Part shown: positions 34,889 through 44,532 of the stretch, piece by piece
Numbering within the stretch: the stretch's first letter is position 1
How the letters are laid out: every line of letters begins with the position of its first letter
Assembly (NCBI RefSeq): GCF_013184805.1
Contig: NZ_JAATNG010000004.1
Span: 124,001 to 188,000 of the forward strand
Reading direction: 5' to 3'
Origin: Pseudoruegeria sp. HB172150
GTDB lineage: Bacteria; Pseudomonadota; Alphaproteobacteria; Rhodobacterales; Rhodobacteraceae
DNA: 64,000 nucleotides
Position numbers and translations under genes: made by a program
Notes under the pieces: model-generated
Seen by the model: the letters and a program-made list of their open reading frames with translations, nothing else
Database searches by the model: none
What the model was told of the DNA's origin: nothing

Positions 34889-37858
34889 TCACGCGAAGTG
34901 CCGCGCGTTGCGGGGGTGCCAGTGCATCGGCACTGATTTTGCGCGCTTGCCGGGCAGGGGGACCACGACATGCGCCTGTGGTGTCAGGCGGTCGCGCAGC
35001 AGCGCCAGCGGGTGCGCGCGCAGGCTGAGGCGCATGGCGACGAAATCCTCGACCACCTGTTCGCCAAGGGTCATGTCGGGCAGGAACACCTGCGGCTCGA
35101 CGATCCCCTCGCCGTCGAGGTCGCCCCTGAACAGAGGCAGGTCCTCTGCCTCGGGCAGGGCGCGCGCGTTCCAGAGGGCGTGGCGGCGGGGCAGCGAGAG
35201 GCTGGCGAAGGCGTCGGCCTCTGCCAGCTTGCGGATCATCTTCGGCGCCAGCCCGGCACGGCGGCGGATATCCTCGACCGAGCGGTAGCCGTTGCCGCGG
35301 GCGGCCATCAGCCAGTCGCCGTCCTCCTCGGACATGCCGTTTATCTGGCGGAAGCCCAGCCGCAGGGCCAGCTCGTTCTCGTCGGTCAGCTCTACCGTGT
35401 TGTCCCAGTTGCTGGCGTTGATGTCGACGGGGCGCACCTCCACCCCGTGCTCGCGGGCGTCGCGGACGATCTGGGCCGGCGCGTAGAAGCCCATCGGCTG
35501 CGCGTTCAGCAGGGCACAGGCGAAGATCGCCGGGTGGTGGTATTTCAGCCAGGCGGAGGCGTAGACCAGCAGCGCGAAGCTTGCGGCGTGGGATTCCGGG
35601 AAACCGTAGGAGCCGAAGCCCTCGATCTGGGAAAAGCAGCGCTGGGCGAAGTCCTCGTCATAGCCGTTCCCCCGCATGCCGTTCAGGAAGCGGGCGCGGA
35701 AATCCGACACGTTGCCGTGCTTCTTGAAGGTGGCGAGCGACCGGCGCAGGCGGTCGGCCTCTTCCGGGGTGAAGCCGGCGCCGGTGATCGCGATCTGCAT
35801 CGCCTGTTCCTGGAACAGCGGCACGCCCAGCGTCTTGCTGAGCACCTTGCCCAGCTCGTCGGAGGGGAATTTCACCTGCTCCTCGCCGTTGCGGCGGCGG
35901 ATATAGGGGTGGACCATGTCGCCCTGGATCGGGCCGGGGCGGATGATCGCCACCTCGATCACCAGATCGTAGAAGGTGCGCGGCTTCATCCGCGGCAGGA
36001 AGTTCATCTGCGCCCGGCTTTCCACCTGGAAGACGCCCAGCGAATCCGCCCTGCAGAGCATGTCGTAGACCTGCGGATCGTCGGAGGGGATGCCGGCGAG
36101 ATCGTAGGTGACCTGGTGATGGTCGCGGATCAGGTCGAAGGCCTTGCGGATGCAGGTCAGCATCCCCAGTGCCAGCACGTCGACCTTGAGGATCCCCAGC
36201 GCGTCGATGTCGTCCTTGTCCCAGGGGATGACGGTGCGGTTTTCCATCGTCGCGTTCTCGATCGGGCAGAGTTCGTCGAGCCGTCCCTCGGTCATGATGA
36301 AGCCGCCGACATGCTGGCTGAGGTGCCGGGGGAAGCCGATGATCTCGTAGATCAGCGCCATGGTCTGCTGCAGGCGCAGGTCCTGCGGGTCCAGCCCGAT
36401 CTCGCGCATGCGGTGCGCCTCCAGCCCCTTTGCCGAGAAGAAGCCCCAGAGCTGGGAGGAGAGCGCCGAGATCGTGTCCTCGGTCAGGCCCATTGCGCGG
36501 CCGACCTCGCGGATGGCGCGCTTGCCGCGATAGTGGATCACAGTGGCGCAGAGCCCGGCGCGGTGACGGCCGTAGCGTTCGTAGATGTGCTGGATCACCT
36601 CTTCGCGGCGCTCATGCTCGAAATCGACGTCGATATCGGGGGGCTCGTCGCGGGCCTCGGATACGAAGCGTTCGAAGACCATGGTGCCGACCTCGGGCGA
36701 GACCGAGGTGACGCCAAGGCAATAGCAGGTGACCGAATTCGCCGCCGAGCCGCGCCCCTGGCAGAGGATGTTGCGGGAGCGGGCGTAGTGCACGACGTCG
36801 CGGACGGTCAGGAAATAGGGTTCGTATTTCAACCTGGCGATCAGGTCGAGTTCGTGCTGCAGCAGCGCCCGCACCTTTTCCGGCGCACCGTTGGGATAGC
36901 GCCAGTCCAGCCCCTCCCAGGCGAGGCGCGACAGGCGCTCGGAGGGGGCCTCGCCCTCGGCGATCTCGGACGGGTATTCGTAGCGGAGCTGGGCAAGGTC
37001 GAAGCCGCAGCGTCCGGCGACCTCTGCGCTGCGGTGGACGGCGTCCTCGTGGCCTTCGAAAAGGATCAGCATCTCTTCTTCCGAGCGCAGGCGCTGCTCG
37101 GAATTGGCCAGCGCGGCACGGCCAAGCTGATCAACGCGCACGCCTTCGCGGATCGCGGTCAGCACGTCGGTCAGCTTGCGCCTTTGCCCGTGATGCATCA
37201 CCGGTGCGCCGGAGGCGACGGTGGGCAGACCGAGATCGGCGGCCAGCGCGGCAAGCCGGTCGAAGCGCGCGCCGTCCTGGCCGTCGTAGAGCGGCGCCAT
37301 CAGCAGGGAGACCTGTCCGGGGAAGCTGCGCGCCAGCCGTGCCGCCCGTGACTGCCAGTCGCCCGCGCCGCCCTTTGCCGTGGGCGCCCCTGGCGGGTGG
37401 AGCAGCATCTCCTGCCCCTCCGCCCATGCCATCAGGTCGTTGAAGTTTAGCAGGCAATTGCCCTTTTCCGCCGTGAGACGGCCCTTGGAGATCAGGCGGG
37501 ACAGCCGCCCCCAGGCGGCGCGGTCGCGGGGCAGGACGGTCACGGTAAACCCGTCCTCCAGCACGATGCGGGCGGCGGGGATCAGACGCGGGACGGTGTC
37601 GATGGGAGCCGAGGGCGGTTTCGGGATATGCGCCGGGCGCGGCGGGCCGATGAGGCCTGCCTCCTGCCGCAGGCGGACGTCGCGGGCGATTTCCTTCATT
37701 TTGGTATGGGCGCGGACGATGCCGGCGACGGAATTCACATCGGCGACGGCCAGCGCCGGGATGCCGAGGATGGCGGCGCGGCTCATGTATTCCTCGGGGT
37801 GCGAACCGCCGGTGAGGAAGGTGAAATTCGAGGTTATGTCGAGTTCCGCAAAGGGCAT
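34889..37858 (-). CDS. dnaE2: Error-prone DNA polymerase DnaE2 (ImuC)
   Basis: 989 residues. An N-terminal PHP-type domain (SNFTFLTGGSHPEEYM) is followed by the C-family polymerase core with the catalytic Asp pair in PPDIDVDFEHERREEV, YGRHRAGLCATVIHYRGKRAIREVGRAMGL, and FPESHAASFALLVYASAWLKYHHP. The short C-terminus lacks the beta-clamp and tau regions of DnaE1. It performs mutagenic lesion bypass in the SOS response, normally with ImuA and ImuB, which are not encoded beside it here. A LexA-like box lies just upstream. Confidence 0.94.
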   Translation of the reverse strand: MPFAELDITSNFTFLTGGSHPEEYMSRAAILGIPALAVADVNSVAGIVRAHTKMKEIARDVRLRQEAGLIGPPRPAHIPKPPSAPIDTVPRLIPAARIVLEDGFTVTVLPRDRAAWGRLSRLISKGRLTAEKGNCLLNFNDLMAWAEGQEMLLHPPGAPTAKGGAGDWQSRAARLARSFPGQVSLLMAPLYDGQDGARFDRLAALAADLGLPTVASGAPVMHHGQRRKLTDVLTAIREGVRVDQLGRAALANSEQRLRSEEEMLILFEGHEDAVHRSAEVAGRCGFDLAQLRYEYPSEIAEGEAPSERLSRLAWEGLDWRYPNGAPEKVRALLQHELDLIARLKYEPYFLTVRDVVHYARSRNILCQGRGSAANSVTCYCLGVTSVSPEVGTMVFERFVSEARDEPPDIDVDFEHERREEVIQHIYERYGRHRAGLCATVIHYRGKRAIREVGRAMGLTEDTISALSSQLWGFFSAKGLEAHRMREIGLDPQDLRLQQTMALIYEIIGFPRHLSQHVGGFIMTEGRLDELCPIENATMENRTVIPWDKDDIDALGILKVDVLALGMLTCIRKAFDLIRDHHQVTYDLAGIPSDDPQVYDMLCRADSLGVFQVESRAQMNFLPRMKPRTFYDLVIEVAIIRPGPIQGDMVHPYIRRRNGEEQVKFPSDELGKVLSKTLGVPLFQEQAMQIAITGAGFTPEEADRLRRSLATFKKHGNVSDFRARFLNGMRGNGYDEDFAQRCFSQIEGFGSYGFPESHAASFALLVYASAWLKYHHPAIFACALLNAQPMGFYAPAQIVRDAREHGVEVRPVDINASNWDNTVELTDENELALRLGFRQINGMSEEDGDWLMAARGNGYRSVEDIRRRAGLAPKMIRKLAEADAFASLSLPRRHALWNARALPEAEDLPLFRGDLDGEGIVEPQVFLPDMTLGEQVVEDFVAMRLSLRAHPLALLRDRLTPQAHVVVPLPGKRAKSVPMHWHPRNARHFA

Positions 37859-37869
37859 GCGGAGAGTAT

Positions 37870-37884
37870 ATTCACGTTTTGTTC
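37870..37884. promoter_or_regulatory. Candidate LexA box upstream of dnaE2
   Basis: On the plus strand, ATTC-N7-GTTC, one mismatch from the alphaproteobacterial SOS box GTTC-N7-GTTC, 12-26 bp upstream of the dnaE2 start codon. Confidence 0.5.
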
Positions 37885-37946
37885 TCGTGTGGAGTCGAAC
37901 GTTTCGTCAGCGGATCAAATCCGTCTTTCTTAAGTGAAACGGAGCG

Positions 37947-38423
37947 TCAGCTTGCCGTGCAGCTGTTGGCGAAGCAGTCCCTGATGACCTCGAGCGTCTC
38001 TTCGGTCGGCTGGGGGAAAACGTTGCTATAGCACGCGTCGATCGCCAGCACCGGCACCGCCTCGGGCGAGTCGACCCGCAGGAAGGTCAGCGTTTCCACG
38101 TCGGTTTGCAGTTCGGCGCACCAGGGGCCGATGCAGGATTCGACGACGTGCACGGTCTGGCTCAGCGGTTCGGTTGGGCCGCCCTGGCTGACCGTGTGGC
38201 CCTCGAAGGTGACCTCGTATTCGCGACTATCGCCATTTGTGGTGCCGTCTGGCCGCGGGCCCGGTCCACCGGAAAACGTCCCCAGCACAATCATGTAGAC
38301 CTCTTCGGCCGCGGAGGCGTCGGAAAAGGCCTTCATCGCGTCAGGGGCCATGCAGGAGAGCGCGGCGGCCTGGGTGCCGGCCAGGCAGGCGGCGGCGAGC
38401 GGAATGGTGAATCGCAGGGTCAT
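37947..38423 (-). CDS. Exported hypothetical protein
   Basis: 158 residues from the ATG at 38423, with GGAGG upstream. A signal peptide ends at about residue 17-18 (TQAAA-L). Six cysteines in the mature part ([30 protein letters not shown]) suggest disulfides and a periplasmic location. I do not recognise the family. Its start overlaps the rppH stop by 4 bp, so it is translationally coupled to rppH. Confidence 0.78.
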   Translation of the reverse strand: MTLRFTIPLAAACLAGTQAAALSCMAPDAMKAFSDASAAEEVYMIVLGTFSGGPGPRPDGTTNGDSREYEVTFEGHTVSQGGPTEPLSQTVHVVESCIGPWCAELQTDVETLTFLRVDSPEAVPVLAIDACYSNVFPQPTEETLEVIRDCFANSCTAS

Positions 38424-38902
38424 CGGAGTGCCTCCCGGAAAGCGTTCATGACCTCGATATAGGTCGCGCGCTTGAACGGGACGATGGCGTCGATCAGATC
38501 GTCGGCGGATATCCACCGCCAGCGGGAGAATTCGGGATGCGCCGTGTCGATCACGATGCGTTCATCGGTGCCGTAGTAGCGCATCAGGAACCAGCGCTGC
38601 TTCTGTCCGCGATAGCGGCCTTTCCAGACCTTGCCGATCAGCTCGTCCGGCAGGTCGTATTGCACCCAGTCGGGAGCCTCCGCCTCGACCGTCACGAGAT
38701 CGGCGGTCACGCCGGTTTCCTCGTAGAGCTCGCGCAGAGCGGCGTCCTGCGGCTGCTCTCCGTCGTCGATGCCGCCCTGGGGCATCTGCCAGGCGCCGGG
38801 CGTGTCGATGCGCTCTCCGGCGAAGATCAGGCCCTGCGGGTTAGCGAGGACGACGCCGACGCAGGGGCGGTAGGGGAGTGTCAGTTTCTCTTCGGGGGTC
38901 AT
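38420..38902 (-). CDS. rppH: RNA pyrophosphohydrolase
   Basis: 160 residues from the ATG at 38902. The Nudix box is complete: [23 protein letters not shown] (shown in part: [17 protein letters not shown]). [11 protein letters not shown] before it and [17 protein letters not shown] after it are RppH signatures. It removes pyrophosphate from the 5' end of RNA and so starts decay. The longer upstream frame is not used. Confidence 0.93.
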   Translation of the reverse strand: MTPEEKLTLPYRPCVGVVLANPQGLIFAGERIDTPGAWQMPQGGIDDGEQPQDAALRELYEETGVTADLVTVEAEAPDWVQYDLPDELIGKVWKGRYRGQKQRWFLMRYYGTDERIVIDTAHPEFSRWRWISADDLIDAIVPFKRATYIEVMNAFREALR

Positions 38903-39022
38903 GGCAGGCTCCGGTCCGGTTGGCGGGACCGTAGGGCAGGCGGCCGCGAAGGGAAAGCGGGCGCCTTGCGCGCGAGGCGCCGGATCGCATAGGACCGATG
39001 GAAGGCAACGAGGGATCCTGAA

Positions 39023-39439
39023 ATGACGGATGCGGTGGCAGAGGCGAAACGGATCGTGGAGACCTATCTGGAGCTGTCGATGGTGCCCGATCCCGAGGGT
39101 GCGGCGGCATACCTGTCCGACGATTTCGAGATGACCTTTACCGGCGGGCGGAAGCTGGGCGGTCCTGCGGGAAGTGCGGCGTTCAACGCGAAACGCTACG
39201 CCTGGGTGAAGAAGCGGTTCCTGCGGACCGATGTGGCGCTGGACCAGGAGACGGGCGAGGTGCGGGTCTACAATACCGGCCACCTCTACGGTGAATGGCC
39301 GGACGGGACGCCATTTGACGGCAACCGCTATATCGACATCTTCACCGTGCGCGATGGCCGGATCGTCAGCACGGATGTGTGGAACGACAGTGCCGAGATC
39401 CTGCTGGACCGTGCCGGGCTGGCCGAGGCGCCGCTGTGA
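39023..39439 (+). CDS. SnoaL/NTF2-like protein
   Basis: 138 residues. A cone-shaped alpha+beta fold is indicated by [35 protein letters not shown] and [23 protein letters not shown]. Such proteins bind or isomerise small molecules. The stop overlaps the GTG start of the deacetylase gene by 4 bp, so the pair probably works in one pathway that I cannot name. Confidence 0.82.
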   Translation: MTDAVAEAKRIVETYLELSMVPDPEGAAAYLSDDFEMTFTGGRKLGGPAGSAAFNAKRYAWVKKRFLRTDVALDQETGEVRVYNTGHLYGEWPDGTPFDGNRYIDIFTVRDGRIVSTDVWNDSAEILLDRAGLAEAPL

Positions 39440-40314
39440 GCCTGCCGGGCAACGGACGCTACGACTATGTACCGATCACGCGGCGGCCGGATTTCACCTG
39501 GCCGGGCGGAAAGCGGCTGGCGGTGTATCTGGGCGTGAACCTTGAGCATTTTGCCTTTGGCGAGGGGCTGGGCGCGGAGCTGGCGCCGGGCGGGCCGCAG
39601 CCGGACGTGCTGAACTATGCCTGGCGGGATTACGGCAACCGCGTTGGGGCGTGGCGGCTGCTGGATCTGCTGGACGCGCTGGACCTGCCGGCGACGGTGC
39701 TGGCGAACAGCGCGATGTACGACTATGCGCCCGAGCTGATGGCGGCGCACCGGGCGCGCGGCGACGAGATCGCCGGGCACGGCCGTACGAACAGCGAGCG
39801 GCAGAGCGTGCTGGACGAGGCGGCGGAACGGGCGCTGATCGCCGAGGCGACGGGGGTGCTGACTCGAGCCGAAGGGCGAGCGCCGAAGGGCTGGCTGAGC
39901 CCGTGGATCGCGGAGAGCCGTGCCACGCCCGACCTGCTGGCAGAGGCGGGCTATGCCTATACTCTGAACTGGTGCATGGACGATCAGCCTGTGCGGATGC
40001 GGACGGCGCATGGCGACCTGCTGGCGGTGCCTTATCCGCAGGAAGTCAACGATATCCCGGCGATTGTGGCGCGCAAGGACGGGGCGGCGCAGTTCGCCGA
40101 CATGATCATCGACACCTTCGACGAGATGCTGGAGCAGTCGGAGAGCCAATCTCTGGTGATGGGCATCGCGCTGCATCCCTACATCGTCGGACAGCCCTAT
40201 CGCCTTCGGCATCTGCGCCGGGCGCTGACGCATATTGCCGGGCATCGCCACGCTGTCTGGATCGCGCGGGCGGAGGACATCTGCGACGCATTCCTTGCGG
40301 CCACTGGCGATTGA
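39436..40314 (+). CDS. Polysaccharide deacetylase-like (NodB/PuuE-type) hydrolase
   Basis: 292 residues from a GTG at 39436. It has the NodB fold of the allantoinase PuuE group: [36 protein letters not shown] (metal His region), [10 protein letters not shown] and [12 protein letters not shown]. This group acts on C-N bonds of purine breakdown products or N-acetylated substrates. No purine catabolism gene is nearby, so the substrate is open. Confidence 0.87.
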   Translation: MSLPGNGRYDYVPITRRPDFTWPGGKRLAVYLGVNLEHFAFGEGLGAELAPGGPQPDVLNYAWRDYGNRVGAWRLLDLLDALDLPATVLANSAMYDYAPELMAAHRARGDEIAGHGRTNSERQSVLDEAAERALIAEATGVLTRAEGRAPKGWLSPWIAESRATPDLLAEAGYAYTLNWCMDDQPVRMRTAHGDLLAVPYPQEVNDIPAIVARKDGAAQFADMIIDTFDEMLEQSESQSLVMGIALHPYIVGQPYRLRHLRRALTHIAGHRHAVWIARAEDICDAFLAATGD

Positions 40315-40332
40315 CCGCTCCTGAATGAAAAA

Positions 40333-40350
40333 CGGCCCCGGATGGGGCCG
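40333..40350 (-). terminator. Bidirectional terminator between the deacetylase and ctpA genes
   Basis: CGGCCCC-GGAT-GGGGCCG. On the minus strand it is followed by TTTTTC and so suits ctpA; on the plus strand CTTCT follows. The genes converge on it. Confidence 0.85.
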
Positions 40351-40392
40351 CTTCTCTGCTTCGCATGGCCGTTGCCGGCCAGGATGAGATCC

Positions 40393-41739
40393 TTATTCCG
40401 CCGAGGCGATTGCCGACAGGCCGTGCAGCAGGTCGACGGCGTAGCTCAGCTGGAAGTCCTCATCGCGGAGCTTCGCGGCTTCCTCGGCCTCGGCCTGTTC
40501 TTCCTCGATCTGGCGGCGTTCGTCCTCGGTCAGCGAGTCGTTGTTCAGCGCGCCGCGCAGGTCGGCTTCGGACCGTGTGCGGACCGGAGAGTCGTCCTCT
40601 TCCTCGAGCGGATGCGGCGTCGGCTGTTCCACGACGATATCGGGCGAGACGCCGAGCGCCTGGATCGAGCGGCCGGACGGGGTGTAGTAGCGCGCGGTGG
40701 TCAGGCGCATGGCGCCGTCGCCCCGCAGCGGCATGACCGTCTGGACCGAGCCCTTGCCGAAGGACTTGGTGCCGACGACGATGGCGCGGCGGTGGTCCTG
40801 CAGCGCGCCGGCGACGATCTCGGACGCCGAGGCGGAACCGCCGTTGATCAGCACGACCATCGGCTTGCCATCGGCCAGGTCGCCAGGCGTGGCGTTGTAG
40901 CGTTCGCCATCCTGCGGATCGCGGCCGCGGGTCGACACGACCTCGCCCGCATCGAGGAAAGCGTCGGACACCTTGATCGCCTGGGTCAGCAGGCCGCCCG
41001 GGTTGTTGCGCAGGTCGAGGACGAAGCCGTCGATGTTCTGCATGCCGCCGAGTTCGTCGACCGCTTCCTTCAGGCCCTCTTCGAGGTTCGGATAGGTCTG
41101 GTCGTTGAAAGTGGACACGCGCATGACGACGGTCCGCCCCTCTGTCCGGGTGCGCACGGCGGTCAGCTTGATGGTGTCGCGGATGATCGAAACGTCGAAG
41201 GGTTCGTCGATGCCCTCGCGGACCACGGTGATGACGATCTCGGACCCGACCGGGCCGCGCATCAGTTCCACCGCTTCGTCGAGGTTCAGGCCGAGCACGG
41301 ATTCGCCATCGACGTGGGTGATGAAATCTCCGGCCTCCATCCCGGCCTCATCCGCCGGGGTATCGTCCATCGGCGAGACGACCTTGACGAAGCCGTCCTC
41401 CTGCGTGACCTCGATGCCGAGGCCGCCGAATTCGCCGCGGGTCTGAACCCGCATGTCATCGGCGTCGTCGGGCGAGAGATAGCTGGAATGCGGATCGAGT
41501 GAGGTCAGCATGCCGTTGATCGCGGCTTCGATCAGTTCGCCTTCGTCGACCTCCTCGACATACTGGGCGCGGATGCGCTCGAAGATGTCGCCGAACAGGT
41601 CGAGCTGTTCATAGACCGATGTCTTGCGCTCGCTTTCCTGCGCCAGAAGCGGGCCGGCGATCTGCGTCGTCGCGATGGCGCCTGCAACGGTCCCGGCCAA
41701 AGCGGCCATTACGAATTTCTTCATACGCGTCCTCGTCAT
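40393..41739 (-). CDS. ctpA: S41-family C-terminal processing protease
   Basis: 448 residues. An N-terminal signal or anchor (about 8-30) is followed by a PDZ domain (about 85-165, LGIEVTQEDGFVKVVSPMDDTPADEAGMEAGD) and the S41 catalytic core with the Ser in NGGSASASEIVAGAL and the Lys in VGTKSFGKGSVQT. A charged C-terminal tail ends the protein. It cleaves periplasmic proteins near their C-termini. It overlaps the envC-like gene by 4 bp. Confidence 0.95.
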   Translation of the reverse strand: MTRTRMKKFVMAALAGTVAGAIATTQIAGPLLAQESERKTSVYEQLDLFGDIFERIRAQYVEEVDEGELIEAAINGMLTSLDPHSSYLSPDDADDMRVQTRGEFGGLGIEVTQEDGFVKVVSPMDDTPADEAGMEAGDFITHVDGESVLGLNLDEAVELMRGPVGSEIVITVVREGIDEPFDVSIIRDTIKLTAVRTRTEGRTVVMRVSTFNDQTYPNLEEGLKEAVDELGGMQNIDGFVLDLRNNPGGLLTQAIKVSDAFLDAGEVVSTRGRDPQDGERYNATPGDLADGKPMVVLINGGSASASEIVAGALQDHRRAIVVGTKSFGKGSVQTVMPLRGDGAMRLTTARYYTPSGRSIQALGVSPDIVVEQPTPHPLEEEDDSPVRTRSEADLRGALNNDSLTEDERRQIEEEQAEAEEAAKLRDEDFQLSYAVDLLHGLSAIASAE

Positions 41740-42851
41740 CTTTCAATGGCGAACCATCTGCCCGGGTCAATCGGACTGTCGCCTTGCCTTGCCTCTATAT
41801 AAAGCGTTTCGGTGCGGTTAACGCCACCACCATCCGTGGCGTCCGCGAGAAACGCTGCGCGATCCGGTGCATTTCCGCCCATCAGCCCAACTGGCGTGCT
41901 GGCCGGCAGAACTTCGCCAATGTCACCGTATACCTCATCGAGCCCGGCCAACACCAAAAGATATCCGCCGCCAGGCTCCAGAATCATCACATTTCCGTAG
42001 TCCAAAAGGGGCCCGCGGTAACGGATCGTTGCGGGCCAGGGCGTGGTGACCAGCGCGCGGGGCTCTGTCGCGATGACGATGCCGGGGCGGGAGATGCCGG
42101 CAGCGTCGGCCTCTCCGGCACGGCGCAGCACGGTTCCGGAGACCGGCAGCGGCAGACCGCCGCGATCCGGGTCGAAATCGGGGAGGTCCTCGCCGGTGTC
42201 GTCGAGGCCGGTCAATCCGGCCGCGAATGCCTGTAATGTTTCCGCCCCTTCGATCAACCGGCTCAGCGCCTCGGGGTCGCTCAGCAGGCGTTTTGGCAGG
42301 TCGACGCGGTTGGAGATCGCCTGGCTCAGGGCAGTGCGCGCTTCCTGTACGCCTTCGAGGCCCTGTTGCAGGGTCTCGGCTGCGTTTTCCTGAATGGCGC
42401 GGAGCGTCGCGATTTCCTCTAGGTCGCGGCGCAGCTTTTCGGCTTCCTCCTGCAGTGCCGGGGTGATCTGGCTGACGATCATGCCGGAGCGGGCGGTGCC
42501 GATGGGGCCGTCGGGATGAAGCATCAGCAGAGGCGCGGGCGAGGCTTCGATGGATTGCAGCACGCCCAGAAGCTGCATCACCTCTTCGCGCTTGGCTTCG
42601 AACCTGCGGCTCAGCGCGGCTTCGCGGATCGCGGCGCGGCGCAATCCTTCGCGTAACGCGGTCAGGCCGTTCTCGTAGGCGCGGATCGTCATGGTCAGGG
42701 CGCGCACCCGGTCCGAGGCGCGCTCTGCCGCGGAAAGAGCGTTCTGCGCGGCTTCGAGCTGCCCGGCCGCGCGGCGCGCGATGACGCCGGGGTCTTCCTG
42801 CGCATGCGCAGGAAAGGCCAGAAGCAGGGCAAGAACCGTCGCAAGCCTCAT
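41736..42851 (-). CDS. EnvC-like murein hydrolase activator with degenerate LytM domain
   Basis: 371 residues. A signal peptide (1-17) is followed by a coiled-coil region (about 28-190) and a C-terminal LytM/M23-like domain (about 250-345: LPVSGTVLRRAGEADAAG, VTTPWPATIRYRGPLLDYGNVMILEPGGG). The zinc-binding HxH and HxxxD residues of active M23 peptidases are absent, as in EnvC, which activates amidases instead of cutting. It is translationally coupled to gpmI and ctpA. Confidence 0.87.
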   Translation of the reverse strand: MRLATVLALLLAFPAHAQEDPGVIARRAAGQLEAAQNALSAAERASDRVRALTMTIRAYENGLTALREGLRRAAIREAALSRRFEAKREEVMQLLGVLQSIEASPAPLLMLHPDGPIGTARSGMIVSQITPALQEEAEKLRRDLEEIATLRAIQENAAETLQQGLEGVQEARTALSQAISNRVDLPKRLLSDPEALSRLIEGAETLQAFAAGLTGLDDTGEDLPDFDPDRGGLPLPVSGTVLRRAGEADAAGISRPGIVIATEPRALVTTPWPATIRYRGPLLDYGNVMILEPGGGYLLVLAGLDEVYGDIGEVLPASTPVGLMGGNAPDRAAFLADATDGGGVNRTETLYIEARQGDSPIDPGRWFAIER

Positions 42852-44368
42852 ATGTCGAGCAGGCTCTTCCCGGTCATTTCCTCTGGCTGTTCCAGCCCCA
42901 TCAGTTGCAGAAGCGTCGGCGCAAGGTCGGCAAGGCGGCCATCGTGCAGCTTTGCCCCGTCCGGCGCACCGTAGACGATGACCGGCACGAGGTTCGTCGT
43001 GTGAGATGTGTGGGGACCGCCGGTTTCGGGGTCGACCATGGTTTCGCAGTTACCGTGATCGGCGGTGACAATCATCGCGCCACCAGCCTTGTCGAGCGCC
43101 TCCAGCACCTTGCCGAGCCCCTGATCCACCGTCTCGCAGGCCTTGATCGCGGCCTCGAGGATGCCCGTGTGCCCGACCATGTCGGGGTTGGCGTAGTTGG
43201 TGACGATCAGGTCATAGCCCTTCCTGATAGCCTCGACGAATTTCTCCGTCACCTGCGGAGCGCTCATTTCCGGCTGCAGGTCGTAGGTCGCGACCTTGGG
43301 CGAGGGCGGCATGAAGCGGTCCTCACCCTTTTCCGGCTCTTCCTTGCCGCCGTTCAGGAAGAACGTGACATGCGGGTACTTTTCCGTTTCGGCCAGGCGG
43401 AATTGCTTCAGCCCGTGCTTGGCGACCCATTCCCCGATCGTGTCGACGATCTTCCGCTTCGGATAGGCGGTCGTCATGTACTTGTTGTGGCGGTCGGAAT
43501 ACTCGACCATCCCCAGCAGCGCGGACAGGTGCGGGCGGGTGCCAACGTCGAAGTCGGAAAAATCCGGTTCGCCGATGGCGCGCAGGATTTCGCGGGCGCG
43601 GTCGGCGCGGAAATTGATGAAGAAGATGCCGTCGCCATCCTCGATCCCGTCATGGCCGGACAGAACGGTCGGCGTTATGAATTCGTCGGTCTCGCTGCGG
43701 TCGTAGGCGCGGGCGATCGCGTCGTCGGCGCTTTCGGCGATTTCGCCGTCGCCCTTGACCATCGCGTCATAGGCCTTCTCGACCCGTTCCCAGCGGTTGT
43801 CGCGGTCCATCGCGTAGTATCGGCCGGAGACAGAGGCGATCTCGACGCCATCGGGAAGGTCGGAGATGAACCTGGCGACCGTATCGCGGGCGGATTTCGG
43901 CGGCACGTCGCGACCGTCGGTGATGACGTGAATGGCGACCGGCACATCCCTGTCGCGCAGGATCTTTGCGGCGGCGACGATATGGTCCTGATGGGCATGG
44001 ACGCCGCCGGGGGAGGTCAGCCCCATCAGATGCGCGGTGCCGCCCGCCGCTTTCACCTTGTCGGCAAAGGCAAGGATGGCCTTATTCCTGAAGAAGGATC
44101 CATCCTCGATTGCAAGGTCGATCTGGCCCAGGTCCATCGCCACGACGCGACCGGCGCCGATATTCGTGTGGCCAACTTCCGAGTTGCCCATCTGCCCCGT
44201 CGGCAATCCGACGTCGGGTCCGAAAGTGGTGAGGAACGCGTGCGGGCAGGTTTCCCAGAGCCGGTCGAAGTTCGGTGTGTCAGCGAGAACGGGAGCATTG
44301 GCCTCTCGCTCCTCACGATAGCCCCAGCCATCGAGAATACACAGAACCACGGGTTTCGGATGGGTCAT
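42848..44368 (-). CDS. gpmI: 2,3-bisphosphoglycerate-independent phosphoglycerate mutase
   Basis: 506 residues from the ATG at 44368, with AGGAG upstream. It interconverts 3- and 2-phosphoglycerate in glycolysis. The first metal site is in VLCILDGWG. The catalytic Ser is in GQMGNSEVGHTNIGAGR. VTDGRDVPPKSA, NFRADRAREI and the second metal site in ITADHGNCETM are all present. First gene of a gpmI-envC-ctpA unit joined by 4-bp overlaps. Confidence 0.97.
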   Translation of the reverse strand: MTHPKPVVLCILDGWGYREEREANAPVLADTPNFDRLWETCPHAFLTTFGPDVGLPTGQMGNSEVGHTNIGAGRVVAMDLGQIDLAIEDGSFFRNKAILAFADKVKAAGGTAHLMGLTSPGGVHAHQDHIVAAAKILRDRDVPVAIHVITDGRDVPPKSARDTVARFISDLPDGVEIASVSGRYYAMDRDNRWERVEKAYDAMVKGDGEIAESADDAIARAYDRSETDEFITPTVLSGHDGIEDGDGIFFINFRADRAREILRAIGEPDFSDFDVGTRPHLSALLGMVEYSDRHNKYMTTAYPKRKIVDTIGEWVAKHGLKQFRLAETEKYPHVTFFLNGGKEEPEKGEDRFMPPSPKVATYDLQPEMSAPQVTEKFVEAIRKGYDLIVTNYANPDMVGHTGILEAAIKACETVDQGLGKVLEALDKAGGAMIVTADHGNCETMVDPETGGPHTSHTTNLVPVIVYGAPDGAKLHDGRLADLAPTLLQLMGLEQPEEMTGKSLLDI

Positions 44369-44532
44369 CGGAATGCTCCTGCCTGTCAGCGTTTGTCTAC
44401 CCCCGTGGCCACCGGGATTGAACCGGATTTTTTTCCTGCGATTCCCGAATGCCAAGGCTGACCCGACGTCGCGCTTTTCTGCTGCGCGCCCCGGTTGGCG
44501 GCGTTAAAGTTTCGCGACCACTCGAGGAACCC

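Noticed and set aside
34970-37351. A 793-codon plus-strand ORF opposite dnaE2
   Set aside because: A shadow frame; dnaE2 has complete polymerase motifs on the other strand.
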